Below the pieces are notes generated by a model. That model saw nothing but the letters and a program-made list of their open reading frames with translations, was not told the origin of the DNA and made no database searches. Shown here piece after piece: positions 1-6,060 of a stretch of 6,080 bases of DNA. Both the position numbers and the translations under genes were made by a program. Position 1 is the stretch's first letter. Every line of letters begins with the position of its first letter. The DNA lies in the NCBI GenBank assembly GCA_034659475.1, contig JAYEHK010000027.1:1-6080 (forward strand). The letters are read 5' to 3'. Source of the DNA: JAYEHK01 sp034659475 (GTDB lineage Bacteria; Bacillota; Syntrophomonadia; Syntrophomonadales; Syntrophomonadaceae).

Positions 1-3
1 AAA

Positions 4-852
4 TTATTTCCATTCTACCAAGGCCCAGTTTAAATAAACCTTTTGTGTTTCCGCATCTATGACCCTGAAGTGAATAAGATTGTCTCCCATTTTCCACATT
101 TGAGTCTTGATGGTGCACCCCGGAAGGAGTGGAGACGTAATACGAGTTTTGAAACGTGTCAACCTCTCAGGTTCTCCTGGGAACAATGTTTTAATGATAT
201 GACGGCAGGCAACTCCCGCAGTACTCACAGCATGAAGAATTGGTTTTTCATAACCAATTTCTGCAGCATATTCCCAATCAGCGTGCTGAGGGTGATAATC
301 CCCCTGCAATCTGTAAATCAGTGCCTGATTCAAAGGAATCTGCTCCGATACCTCATAATCTGGTTCCCTGTCCGGAATTTCCACGATGTCCTTCGGGGGT
401 TTGGGACCGCCAAAGCCACCATCATAAATCAAACAATCCCAACTTTCGTTGGTAAATAACAATGTGCCTGATTCATCGTAGGTGTCTCCCACATGCTGCG
501 CTAGCAAACCTTTCTCGGCACCACGATCATATAGTCCCTTAAGCAGCACATACGTACTTAATTTACCTGACGTTTTTGTTATTGGCTGGTGAAATTTTAC
601 ATCGAATCCCCAATGGAGTGATCCTGCATAATTATAGCCATAATCAATGGTTTTAGTGACGATCTGGTCCACGATAGGCATGGCTCCAAATATAGGAAGA
701 ACTTTTAAGTCCTTTTCGTAAACATATTCCAAGTCAGTTTTGCCATCAGCACCAGCACCGCAACCGAGTCCGAGAAGCATCAGTTCTTTGAAATCGTATT
801 CCCGTTCAAAAGGTCCAAATGTTTGCCCAACCATTTCCATCTTAATTGCCAT
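4..852 (-). CDS. Hydratase-2/MaoC-type enoyl-CoA hydratase (double hot-dog fold)
   Basis: The product probably adds water to, or removes it from, a 2-enoyl-CoA/3-hydroxyacyl-CoA pair, as in the hydratase-2 domain of peroxisomal multifunctional enzyme 2. Numbered from the ATG at 852 (282 residues), the N-terminal hot-dog half has a GLGCGAG block (28-34), DLEYVYE (40-46) and LPIFG (52-56), which match the family's ALGVGA, DLKFIYE and LPTFG. The C-terminal half has GGFGG (145-149), LNQALIYRLQGD (174-185), HPQH (187-190) and KPILHAVSTAG (203-213). The catalytic pair is D185 and H190, in the GDxNPxHxD pattern with Asn replaced by His187. The length fits a complete two-domain protein. An ATG at 861 would add three residues, but the ribosome binding site favours 852. 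Placed after caiC, it may serve as the pathway's hydratase in place of CaiD. The substrate is unknown, and a dehydratase role is equally possible. Confidence 0.88.
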   Translation of the reverse strand: MAIKMEMVGQTFGPFEREYDFKELMLLGLGCGAGADGKTDLEYVYEKDLKVLPIFGAMPIVDQIVTKTIDYGYNYAGSLHWGFDVKFHQPITKTSGKLSTYVLLKGLYDRGAEKGLLAQHVGDTYDESGTLLFTNESWDCLIYDGGFGGPKPPKDIVEIPDREPDYEVSEQIPLNQALIYRLQGDYHPQHADWEYAAEIGYEKPILHAVSTAGVACRHIIKTLFPGEPERLTRFKTRITSPLLPGCTIKTQMWKMGDNLIHFRVIDAETQKVYLNWALVEWK

Positions 853-860
853 TTTTATCA

Positions 861-866
861 TCCTTT
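861..866 (-). promoter_or_regulatory. Ribosome binding site deciding the hydratase start
   Basis: The minus strand reads AAAGGA here, within AGAAAGGATGAT. It directly abuts or overlaps the ATG at 861, which leaves no spacer for that codon, but lies eight bases before the in-frame ATG at 852. The start at 852 is therefore preferred, giving 282 rather than 285 residues. Confidence 0.65.
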
Positions 867-896
867 CTTTTCAACACATAATCCCAGCAAAGGGAG

Positions 897-950
897 CCAC
901 CACTTACGACTGTTTTAACATCGCCTTGCGTTAACCACCACCTTTACGGC
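897..950. repeat. Imperfect direct repeat in the caiC-hydratase gap
   Basis: The plus strand has CCACCACTTACGAC at 897-910 and CCACCACCTTTACGGC at 935-950. They match at nearly all positions once a two-base gap is allowed, and start 38 bases apart. Between them, TTAAC (915-919) and GTTAA (930-934) form a short inverted repeat. Paired sites of this kind could bind a regulator upstream of the hydratase gene; a chance duplication is also possible. Confidence 0.3.
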
Positions 951-972
951 TATCTATATATTAGTTAAAGTG

Positions 973-2523
973 TTATTTCAGCAATTTCTTTTCTACCTTA
1001 CATGTGCAGGTTTTGGGCAAAGAGTTCCTTATTTCTATAAAGGACGGTACTTTGAATTCAGCCATACGTCTCCTGCAATATTCCATGATCTCCTCAGCAC
1101 TAAGCACTTCACCATCTTTAAATATAATAAAAGCCTTCACCGCCTGGTCTCGAATAGGATCAGGCACACCTATTACCGCCGCTTCCGAAATTTTGGGATG
1201 ACACATGAGGATATTTTCAATTTCAGTGGTAGAAATATTTTCTCCAGACCTTTTAATCATATTCACCTTGCGGTCAACAAAATAAAACCAGCCTGAATCA
1301 TCAACATAACCCTTATCACCTGTATGCATCCATCCCCCGGGCTTCAAGGTTCTTGCTGTTGCTTCCGGATCATTATAATATTCCTTCATAATAGTTCTGC
1401 CGGGTATGCCCTTTATATAGATCTCGCCGATACTATTAGGAGGAAGTTCATTTCCTTCCTCATCAATAATTTTTGCCTCATAAGATAGTCCCGGTCTGCC
1501 TATAGAAGGCCAGTTTCTTTCTCCAAATGGAAAGTCGCCGATTACTCCCACGAGAGATTCGGTTAAGCCGTAAGAATTAAACAATCGCACATTAAACCGT
1601 TCTTCAAAAGCATTCTTTTCTTGGTTAGTAAACGCAAGGAAAAAGAACATTTGGCGAATACAATGGTCTTTTTCCCATTCCTGCTCTGGCTGTAACATCA
1701 GTGTGCGAGCCATCATTGGCATAGCCTGTGTAATCGTTGCCTTATAATCGCAGATCTGCTTCCAAAACCTACTTGCGCTGTATTTTTCCACGGCAATCAT
1801 GGTTGCACCAACAGTAAGTACCGGCATTAAGGCAGTGAGCTGAAAATCAACATGAAAAGCAGGTTCAATACTTAAATAACGGTCCTCATACCTAAACGCA
1901 CCCTGCCAGGCAGTAAAAACACCTGCATATAATAAATTGCAATGGGTAAGAACAACTCCCTTTGGCTTTGATGTTGTACCTGATGTAAACAAAACTTCCG
2001 CAACATCTTCACTGCTTAAAGGTCTGAACTCCTTCAATTGCCCGGGCTGTTTCCCCTGATTTTCCCCAAAGTTTATGGTACCGGGAATTTGTTTTTCACT
2101 TCTTGTCAGCACTATATTTTTAATACCTATATCATTGTTCGGTATTCTTCTTTCATAAATAGGTAAAAACTTTTCTTCAATAACTACGGTAGCAACACCG
2201 CACTTTTTAAGAATATATCCACATTCCTCTTGTGTGTAGTGTGTGTTTAAAGGAACCAAAACAGCTCCTATTTTTGCGAGTCCAAACCAACACATCAAAA
2301 ATTCAGGGCAGTTATGCAACTGAATTGCAACCTTTTCATCCTTTTTTATTCCTAAATCGAGAAAAAGATTGGCCGTCTTATTAATTTCTTCATTAAATTG
2401 CGGATAGGTAAATTCACTAATGCTACAATTGCGATCATGAAAGATCAAAGCGGTTTTTTCACTATCAAGCTGGGCCAGCTCATCCCACATATCTCGCAAA
2501 GTCTTATTTCCTACTATATCCAT
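973..2523 (-). CDS. caiC: Crotonobetaine/carnitine--CoA ligase (CaiC-type AMP-forming acyl-CoA synthetase)
   Basis: This ANL-superfamily enzyme activates a carboxylate with ATP through an acyl-adenylate and joins it to CoA. In E. coli CaiC the substrates are crotonobetaine, carnitine and gamma-butyrobetaine. The 516 residues resemble E. coli CaiC along the whole length: MDIVGNKTLRDMWDEL (1-16), NCPEFLMCWFGLAKIGA (71-87) and PSIGRPGLSYEA (339-350). Motifs are the A3 P-loop LFTSGTTSKPKG (178-189), PAFH (221-224), A5 NSYGLTES (316-323), A7 TGD (401-403), A8 DRKVNMIKRSGEN (417-429) and A10 with catalytic Lys509. In A10 the usual Gly before the lysine is Cys508 (PKTCTCK). The ATG at 2523 has AAGAGGT upstream and matches the CaiC N-terminus without E. 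coli's short extension. The neighbouring fix genes support a carnitine-type role, though the true substrate in this organism is not shown. Confidence 0.9.
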   Translation of the reverse strand: MDIVGNKTLRDMWDELAQLDSEKTALIFHDRNCSISEFTYPQFNEEINKTANLFLDLGIKKDEKVAIQLHNCPEFLMCWFGLAKIGAVLVPLNTHYTQEECGYILKKCGVATVVIEEKFLPIYERRIPNNDIGIKNIVLTRSEKQIPGTINFGENQGKQPGQLKEFRPLSSEDVAEVLFTSGTTSKPKGVVLTHCNLLYAGVFTAWQGAFRYEDRYLSIEPAFHVDFQLTALMPVLTVGATMIAVEKYSASRFWKQICDYKATITQAMPMMARTLMLQPEQEWEKDHCIRQMFFFLAFTNQEKNAFEERFNVRLFNSYGLTESLVGVIGDFPFGERNWPSIGRPGLSYEAKIIDEEGNELPPNSIGEIYIKGIPGRTIMKEYYNDPEATARTLKPGGWMHTGDKGYVDDSGWFYFVDRKVNMIKRSGENISTTEIENILMCHPKISEAAVIGVPDPIRDQAVKAFIIFKDGEVLSAEEIMEYCRRRMAEFKVPSFIEIRNSLPKTCTCKVEKKLLK

Positions 2524-2715
2524 TTCTGTACCTCTTAAAGTAATAATATCTTTGGCAATGAGTAGATGCTGTTATTAGAGACATAGACTGGGGAAATATG
2601 AGAATGGTTCCCTAGAATGCATTGCTACAACTTATTAAACTATAATAAATCCCCGGTCTCTTCTCCTCTAACCCATATAAACCATCATTATCATTTTAAT
2701 ATGATCGCTTATTGA
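2524..2715. other. Intergenic gap between fixX and caiC
   Basis: This 192-base AT-rich stretch holds no open reading frame of note. It contains an imperfect inverted repeat (2585-2594 with 2650-2659) and a short direct repeat of CATTCT on the minus strand. An AT-rich TTATTATAG on the minus strand near 2640-2650 could serve as a -10 region, but no good -35 hexamer was found at proper spacing. No stem followed by a T-run was seen on the minus strand, so there is no clear terminator after fixX. The caiC ribosome binding site (AAGAGGT) lies at the low-coordinate end. Confidence 0.6.
2585..2659. repeat. Imperfect inverted repeat in the fixX-caiC gap
   Basis: On the plus strand AGACTGGGGA (2585-2594) faces TCCCCGGTCT (2650-2659), separated by 55 bases. 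Nine of ten positions are Watson-Crick complementary, and the tenth would be a G-U pair in plus-strand RNA but a C-A mismatch in the minus-strand transcript of the operon. A second arm, AGAGAC at 2577-2582, can pair with GTCTCT at 2656-2661 instead. The long loop argues against a terminator. It could be an operator, a leader structure with alternative pairings, or chance. Confidence 0.35.
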
Positions 2716-3000
2716 TTACCCGTATCGGAATTCTACACCCATTGTGCCTTCAGGAAACTCCCATTTCTTCACAATTGTACCTAAGCATAAAACTCTACAA
2801 GTACCGCATTCCAAACAGCCAGCATAATCAAAGAATAAGGTTCCATCTTCATTGAGCTTGTACAATCCTGCCGGACACGCATTAATAAGTTTCATTTTCT
2901 CCTTCATATCAGGATAAGCAGGATCTATCTCTATATGGGCATTCCCTTCATCGACAAAATATTTATTTACTCCCAATTTCTCTTCAACAGTCATACTCAT
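2716..3000 (-). CDS. fixX: Cai-type FixX, ferredoxin-like iron-sulfur protein
   Basis: The product is a small ferredoxin-like protein that partners FixC. It corresponds to the C-terminal Fe-S domain of eukaryotic ETF:quinone oxidoreductase and probably passes electrons from the FixC flavin. It has 94 residues, against about 95 in E. coli FixX, with shared blocks KLGVNK (8-13), ACPAGLYK (41-48), FDYAGCLECGTCR (57-69) and a C-terminal GVEFRYG. The cysteines are C42, C62, C65, C68 and C72. By analogy with ETF-QO, C42, C62, C65 and C68 are the likely [4Fe-4S] ligands, but C62-C72 also spell a classical CxxCxxCxxxC. The ATG at 3000 overlaps the fixC stop (ATGA), and AAAGGGGTGA lies upstream inside fixC. 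A second ATG two codons later (2994) is possible but less well placed. It is the last gene of the fix block, followed by a 192-base gap. Confidence 0.94.
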   Translation of the reverse strand: MSMTVEEKLGVNKYFVDEGNAHIEIDPAYPDMKEKMKLINACPAGLYKLNEDGTLFFDYAGCLECGTCRVLCLGTIVKKWEFPEGTMGVEFRYG

Positions 3001-4286
3001 ACAGATTTCACCCCTTTCAGTCCGTCCTTTACCAGATTCTTAAGACCAACAGCCTTTAAATGCTTCATAGCCTTTTTCCGTAATGGAACAGCAGGCTTAC
3101 CGTCAATAACAAACATATCTGTCATAATCCCTGATATCATAGACGGATATTGGTTGAACATACGGGGATTCTCCATAAAGGCAGGGAAATTCTTATAAAG
3201 AGAAAGATCCTTCATTATGAAGCTATTATCCAGCATATTCTTGTAGCTTTTAAGAGAGGCTGAACTGAAATCGCCCTTTTCTTTTGCTTCAATAACGGCT
3301 TTTGCCGCTAACTCTCCGGAGCTAATAGCCAAATCCATACCTCTTACCATATAACCGATGTTTAAACAAAATCCTGCCGCATCGCCACAAATCAGGAAGC
3401 CGTCACCATATAAGGTTGATACCATTGATAAACCTGCTTCCGGTACAACATGTCCACTTCTTTCAACCAGCTTGCCATCCTTAATTAAAGGCGCTATTTC
3501 AGGGTGATTGCAAAAGGCTGTCATCATTTCATCTATTGTTTTGTCGCTTTCTCCTATATGCTCAATACCCAGAACCAAACCAATAGAAATGCTTTCCTTG
3601 TTGGTATACAGGAAGCCTCCGCCAACCAGCCCATTGCTTGGTGAGCCAGCAAATAAACATGAGGCTCCTTCATCACCGGTTAAGCCAAAACGATCCTCAA
3701 TAACCTTTGCCGGTAGCTCATATACTTCCTTGACTCCCACAGAAACCTGAGAAGGCTTAACCCTTTTTCTTAGGCCTGCTTTTTCAGCTAATATAGAATT
3801 CACACCATCTGCCAGAATCACTACATCGGCCTTCATTTCCTCACCGCCGCAGATAACACCTGTGACCCGATTGTTTTCTACAATTAATTCGTCTACCTTA
3901 ATCCCTGCTGCAGCTATTGCTCCCGCCTCTTCTGCCTTGTCAAAGAGCCAACGGTCAAACTCACCACGCAAAACCACATAAGAATCACTGCCTGTCTCTG
4001 CCAAGCGGGGAGAACGATAATTCATAGTTGCCGCATCATTGTCAGTCATCATACTGATACGCTCTCTAACAACTCGTCTCTCTACCGGTGCTTCCTCTGC
4101 AAAGTTGGGAATTAATTTTTCTAAACTGTGCGCATAGAGGCGACCTCCGGTCATATTTTTAGCACCACCGAAATTACCTCTTTCAATGATTAGAACCTCC
4201 AAACCCTGCTGTGCCAAAACATAAGCAGCAGTAGATCCAGCCAGGCCTCCCCCTACGATAATGGCGTCAAATCTTTCCTCGCTCAA
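2997..4286 (-). CDS. fixC: Cai-type FixC, FAD-dependent ETF:quinone oxidoreductase-like protein
   Basis: The product is a flavoprotein of the ETF:quinone oxidoreductase/geranylgeranyl reductase superfamily. Together with FixX it forms the equivalent of a split ETF-QO that links FixAB to a quinone pool or another carrier. It has 429 residues, against about 428 in E. coli FixC. An N-terminal Rossmann motif GGGLAG (12-17) and ERG (36-38) bind the ADP part of FAD. GAKNMTGGRLYAHS (41-54) and ADGVNS (159-164) follow, and the second FAD motif GDAAG lies at 301-305, then RGMDLAISSGELAAK. The C-terminal stretch ending in a KDGLKGV block is like E. coli FixC. The start is TTG: the frame has a TGA nine bases before it, and AAGGTGGTGA sits six bases upstream. 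The gene end overlaps the fixX start by four bases (ATGA), which suggests translational coupling. No transmembrane helix is obvious, so any membrane contact would be peripheral. Confidence 0.95.
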   Translation of the reverse strand: MSEERFDAIIVGGGLAGSTAAYVLAQQGLEVLIIERGNFGGAKNMTGGRLYAHSLEKLIPNFAEEAPVERRVVRERISMMTDNDAATMNYRSPRLAETGSDSYVVLRGEFDRWLFDKAEEAGAIAAAGIKVDELIVENNRVTGVICGGEEMKADVVILADGVNSILAEKAGLRKRVKPSQVSVGVKEVYELPAKVIEDRFGLTGDEGASCLFAGSPSNGLVGGGFLYTNKESISIGLVLGIEHIGESDKTIDEMMTAFCNHPEIAPLIKDGKLVERSGHVVPEAGLSMVSTLYGDGFLICGDAAGFCLNIGYMVRGMDLAISSGELAAKAVIEAKEKGDFSSASLKSYKNMLDNSFIMKDLSLYKNFPAFMENPRMFNQYPSMISGIMTDMFVIDGKPAVPLRKKAMKHLKAVGLKNLVKDGLKGVKSV

Positions 4287-4292
4287 TTCTTG

Positions 4293-4302
4293 TCACCACC
4301 TT
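4293..4302 (-). promoter_or_regulatory. Ribosome binding site that fixes the TTG start of fixC
   Basis: The minus strand reads AAGGTGGTGA, a near match to the Gram-positive consensus AAGGAGGTGA, six bases before TTG. The in-frame TGA immediately upstream of the start rules out a longer FixC, and the protein starts MSEERFDAIIVGGG, in register with E. coli FixC. The strong site probably offsets the weaker TTG codon. Confidence 0.85.
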
Positions 4303-4320
4303 AATAAGTAAATAGAACAT

Positions 4321-5265
4321 CTAATTCTGCGCTTTCATTTTTGCCACGATTTGCGGGAGAACATTATATATATCCCCTACAAGACCAATATCAGCTTGTT
4401 TGAAAACCGGTGCATTTTTATCCTTGTTAATGGCCACCAATGTTTTCGCTTGGTTTACGCCTACCATGTGCTGAATTTGACCTGATATGCCTAGGGAAAT
4501 ATAGATGTCCGTCTTCAGGAAAACGCCGGATACTCCAATATAGCGTTCCTTACTCATCCACTTCTCACCTTCAGCTATCGGTCGACTGCATCCCAGCTCG
4601 GCTCCTATTAATGCTGCAAATTCTTCCGCCATCTTCAGATCTTCTTTGGCTGCAAACCCTCTTCCAACGCCAACAACGCGTTTCGCAGCACTTAGATTTA
4701 CTGCTTCACCCTGTTTGGGACGGGTTTCCAGAACACGAATACCAGTATTGTCAACACCCGGATTGACTTCGGTTACCTTACCCTGTCTAGTTACATCCTT
4801 AGGCATTTCTTCAAATACACCTGTTCCTACCGTTACGACAACTGTATCCGATAACGCTTTTTCTGTTCTAATCGCTGCACCACCGTAAACCATGTGTTTC
4901 GCGATAATGCTGCCATCCTCTACGGTAAGCTCTGATACATTCGACAATGCACTGGTAGCTAACCCCGATGCAATCCGTCCGGCCATCAGCTTGCCGCGTA
5001 CAGAAGAATAGACCATCACTAAGTCTGCCTTTTCTGCACGCAGCAATTCTGCAATAGATTTGGAATATGCTTCAATCATCACTGAATTCCCAGGCTGTCC
5101 AAACAGGTATACCTGGTCAGCCCCTGATGCAATGGCTTCTTGCGCTTCGTTTTGATCACCAAATAGAACGACAGATACCTGATCACCAAGTTGGCGTCCT
5201 CCGCCGCACAGCTCTCCTACGGCTTTTTGATCATCGGTTATTACCCAAACATTATTTACAGTCAT
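4321..5265 (-). CDS. fixB: Cai-type FixB, electron transfer flavoprotein alpha-subunit-like protein
   Basis: The product is the EtfA-family partner of FixA and carries the FAD that shuttles electrons between the acyl-CoA enzyme and FixC. The 314 residues compare with about 313 in E. coli FixB. The N-terminal half is the divergent EtfA/B fold, with VRGKLMAGRIASGL (89-102) and AKHMVYGGAA (122-131), which resemble the cai-type proteins. The C-terminal FAD domain shows VGVGRG (198-203), a CSRP motif (226-229), GISGQIQHMVG (259-269), INKDKNAPVF (279-288) and ADIGLVGD (291-298), all typical of EtfA. The ATG at 5265 has AGAGGTGAAG upstream with good spacing. It follows fixA by 24 bases and precedes fixC by 34, so co-translation in one operon is likely. 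All FAD-domain signature blocks are intact, so it should be functional. Confidence 0.95.
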   Translation of the reverse strand: MTVNNVWVITDDQKAVGELCGGGRQLGDQVSVVLFGDQNEAQEAIASGADQVYLFGQPGNSVMIEAYSKSIAELLRAEKADLVMVYSSVRGKLMAGRIASGLATSALSNVSELTVEDGSIIAKHMVYGGAAIRTEKALSDTVVVTVGTGVFEEMPKDVTRQGKVTEVNPGVDNTGIRVLETRPKQGEAVNLSAAKRVVGVGRGFAAKEDLKMAEEFAALIGAELGCSRPIAEGEKWMSKERYIGVSGVFLKTDIYISLGISGQIQHMVGVNQAKTLVAINKDKNAPVFKQADIGLVGDIYNVLPQIVAKMKAQN

Positions 5266-5289
5266 GAAATCTTCACCTCTTTTTTCTAA

Positions 5290-6060
5290 TTACTTCAATT
5301 CAGCACTAAGCAGCTTCACAAAAACATCCACAACATCGTCGGATTCGCCTTCCAGGATATTTAACCGGCGTTCCATCTGTTCAGGTGCCAGCGTACTGAA
5401 TACCATACTGGCCGGTTGACTATCCGCGACTTCGATTTCGGATAGACTGAGTTTGGTCACCGGTTTCTTATTGGCTGCAATAATATCTTTCATCCCTGCG
5501 ATACGTGGGACATTTATTTCAGATGTAACAGACAAGACTGCTGGTAAAGTGATTTCCAGGACTTCAATCGCATTTTCCAGTGCCCGTTCAACAATGACTT
5601 TATCTCCCTGGGGCGTAATTTTATTGACAGCATTAACGACTGGTATGCCTAATAATTCACCTAATTGATTGCCAACCTGTTGTGCATACAAATCAGACGA
5701 ACCTGCTCCGCACAGAACCAGATCAAACTCACCCATTTTCTTAATTGCAGCCTCCAAAACTCTCGCCGACTGATAGGTGTCCGCCTGCTCCATTGTCTCA
5801 TCCATAACCAGATAAAGGTTATCCAGGCCTCTGGAAAGGATATCTTTTTTTAGTTTAGAATTATCCAGGATTTTGCCGCCTGCGCACAAACCAGACAACT
5901 GGCCCCCTGTAGCCTCAACAATTTGTTTGCCTGCTTCTACAGCATTCAGATCATATTGACCAAATTTCCATTCCGCTTTTTCAAAGGATATCTGTCTGTC
6001 TTTTGCAACCACAATATCCTGTTCTTCAGGTACTGCTTTACAACATGAAATAACTCTCAT
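5290..6060 (-). CDS. fixA: Cai-type FixA, electron transfer flavoprotein beta-subunit-like protein
   Basis: The product is the EtfB-family subunit that pairs with FixB to form a soluble cytoplasmic ETF. It is thought to move electrons to or from an acyl-CoA reductase of carnitine-type metabolism. The 256 residues equal the length of E. coli FixA, and several blocks resemble it. These are an N-terminal CCKAVPEEQD stretch (residues 6-15), YDLNAVEA (36-43), LCGAGSSDLYAQQVG (116-130) in the nucleotide-binding region, LPAVLSV (172-178), and an NVPRIAGMKDI stretch ending in KKP near residue 200. The ATG at 6060 fits the family N-terminus and has GGAGAAGGTG just upstream. The frame stays open to the window edge, but no extension is needed. 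It is the first gene of the block seen here, 24 bases before fixB. Residues 120-130 lack the DGDTAQVG form seen in bifurcating EtfB proteins, so bifurcation cannot be assumed. The family call is firm; the electron donor is unknown. Confidence 0.95.
   Translation of the reverse strand: MRVISCCKAVPEEQDIVVAKDRQISFEKAEWKFGQYDLNAVEAGKQIVEATGGQLSGLCAGGKILDNSKLKKDILSRGLDNLYLVMDETMEQADTYQSARVLEAAIKKMGEFDLVLCGAGSSDLYAQQVGNQLGELLGIPVVNAVNKITPQGDKVIVERALENAIEVLEITLPAVLSVTSEINVPRIAGMKDIIAANKKPVTKLSLSEIEVADSQPASMVFSTLAPEQMERRLNILEGESDDVVDVFVKLLSAELK

Larger units (their letters stand above)
853..972. other. Intergenic gap between caiC and the hydratase gene
   Basis: About 120 bases with no credible gene. 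An imperfect direct repeat lies at 897-910 and 935-950, and a TTAAC/GTTAA inverted repeat (915-919 with 930-934) lies between its copies. There is no stem with a T-run after caiC, so read-through into the hydratase gene is plausible. The AT-rich TATATAG near 955-961 on the minus strand is only a weak promoter candidate. The hydratase ribosome binding site is at the low-coordinate end. Confidence 0.55.

Noticed and set aside
43..459. Plus-strand open frame of 138 codons opposite the hydratase gene
   Set aside because: It is antisense to a well-supported gene, has no family resemblance and no good ribosome binding site; it is a shadow frame.
904..921. Possible five-codon leader peptide (ATG at 919-921, minus strand) before the hydratase gene
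   Set aside because: The start has no well-spaced ribosome binding site and five codons is within chance; no attenuator-like stem follows.
970..1296. Plus-strand open frame of 108 codons opposite the 3' end of caiC
   Set aside because: It lies opposite conserved CaiC motifs and its translation shows no recognisable domain; a shadow frame.
2640..2670. Sigma-70-like promoter before caiC (TTAGAG and TATTAT)
   Set aside because: Both hexamers match poorly and the spacing is 18 bases; such matches are common in AT-rich DNA. No TGGCAC/TTGC sigma-54 pattern was found either.
2681..2715. ATCAT/ATGAT inverted repeat just after fixX as a terminator
   Set aside because: The stem is only five AT-rich base pairs and no T-run follows on the minus strand.
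4440..4888. Overlapping plus-strand frames opposite fixB
   Set aside because: They lie antisense to the conserved EtfA FAD domain and adjoining linker, with low-complexity translation and no start signal.
2716..6060. Nitrogen-fixation-type fixABCX
   Set aside because: The subunit sequences resemble the E. coli cai-linked type block by block, caiC is next door, and no nif gene is in view.
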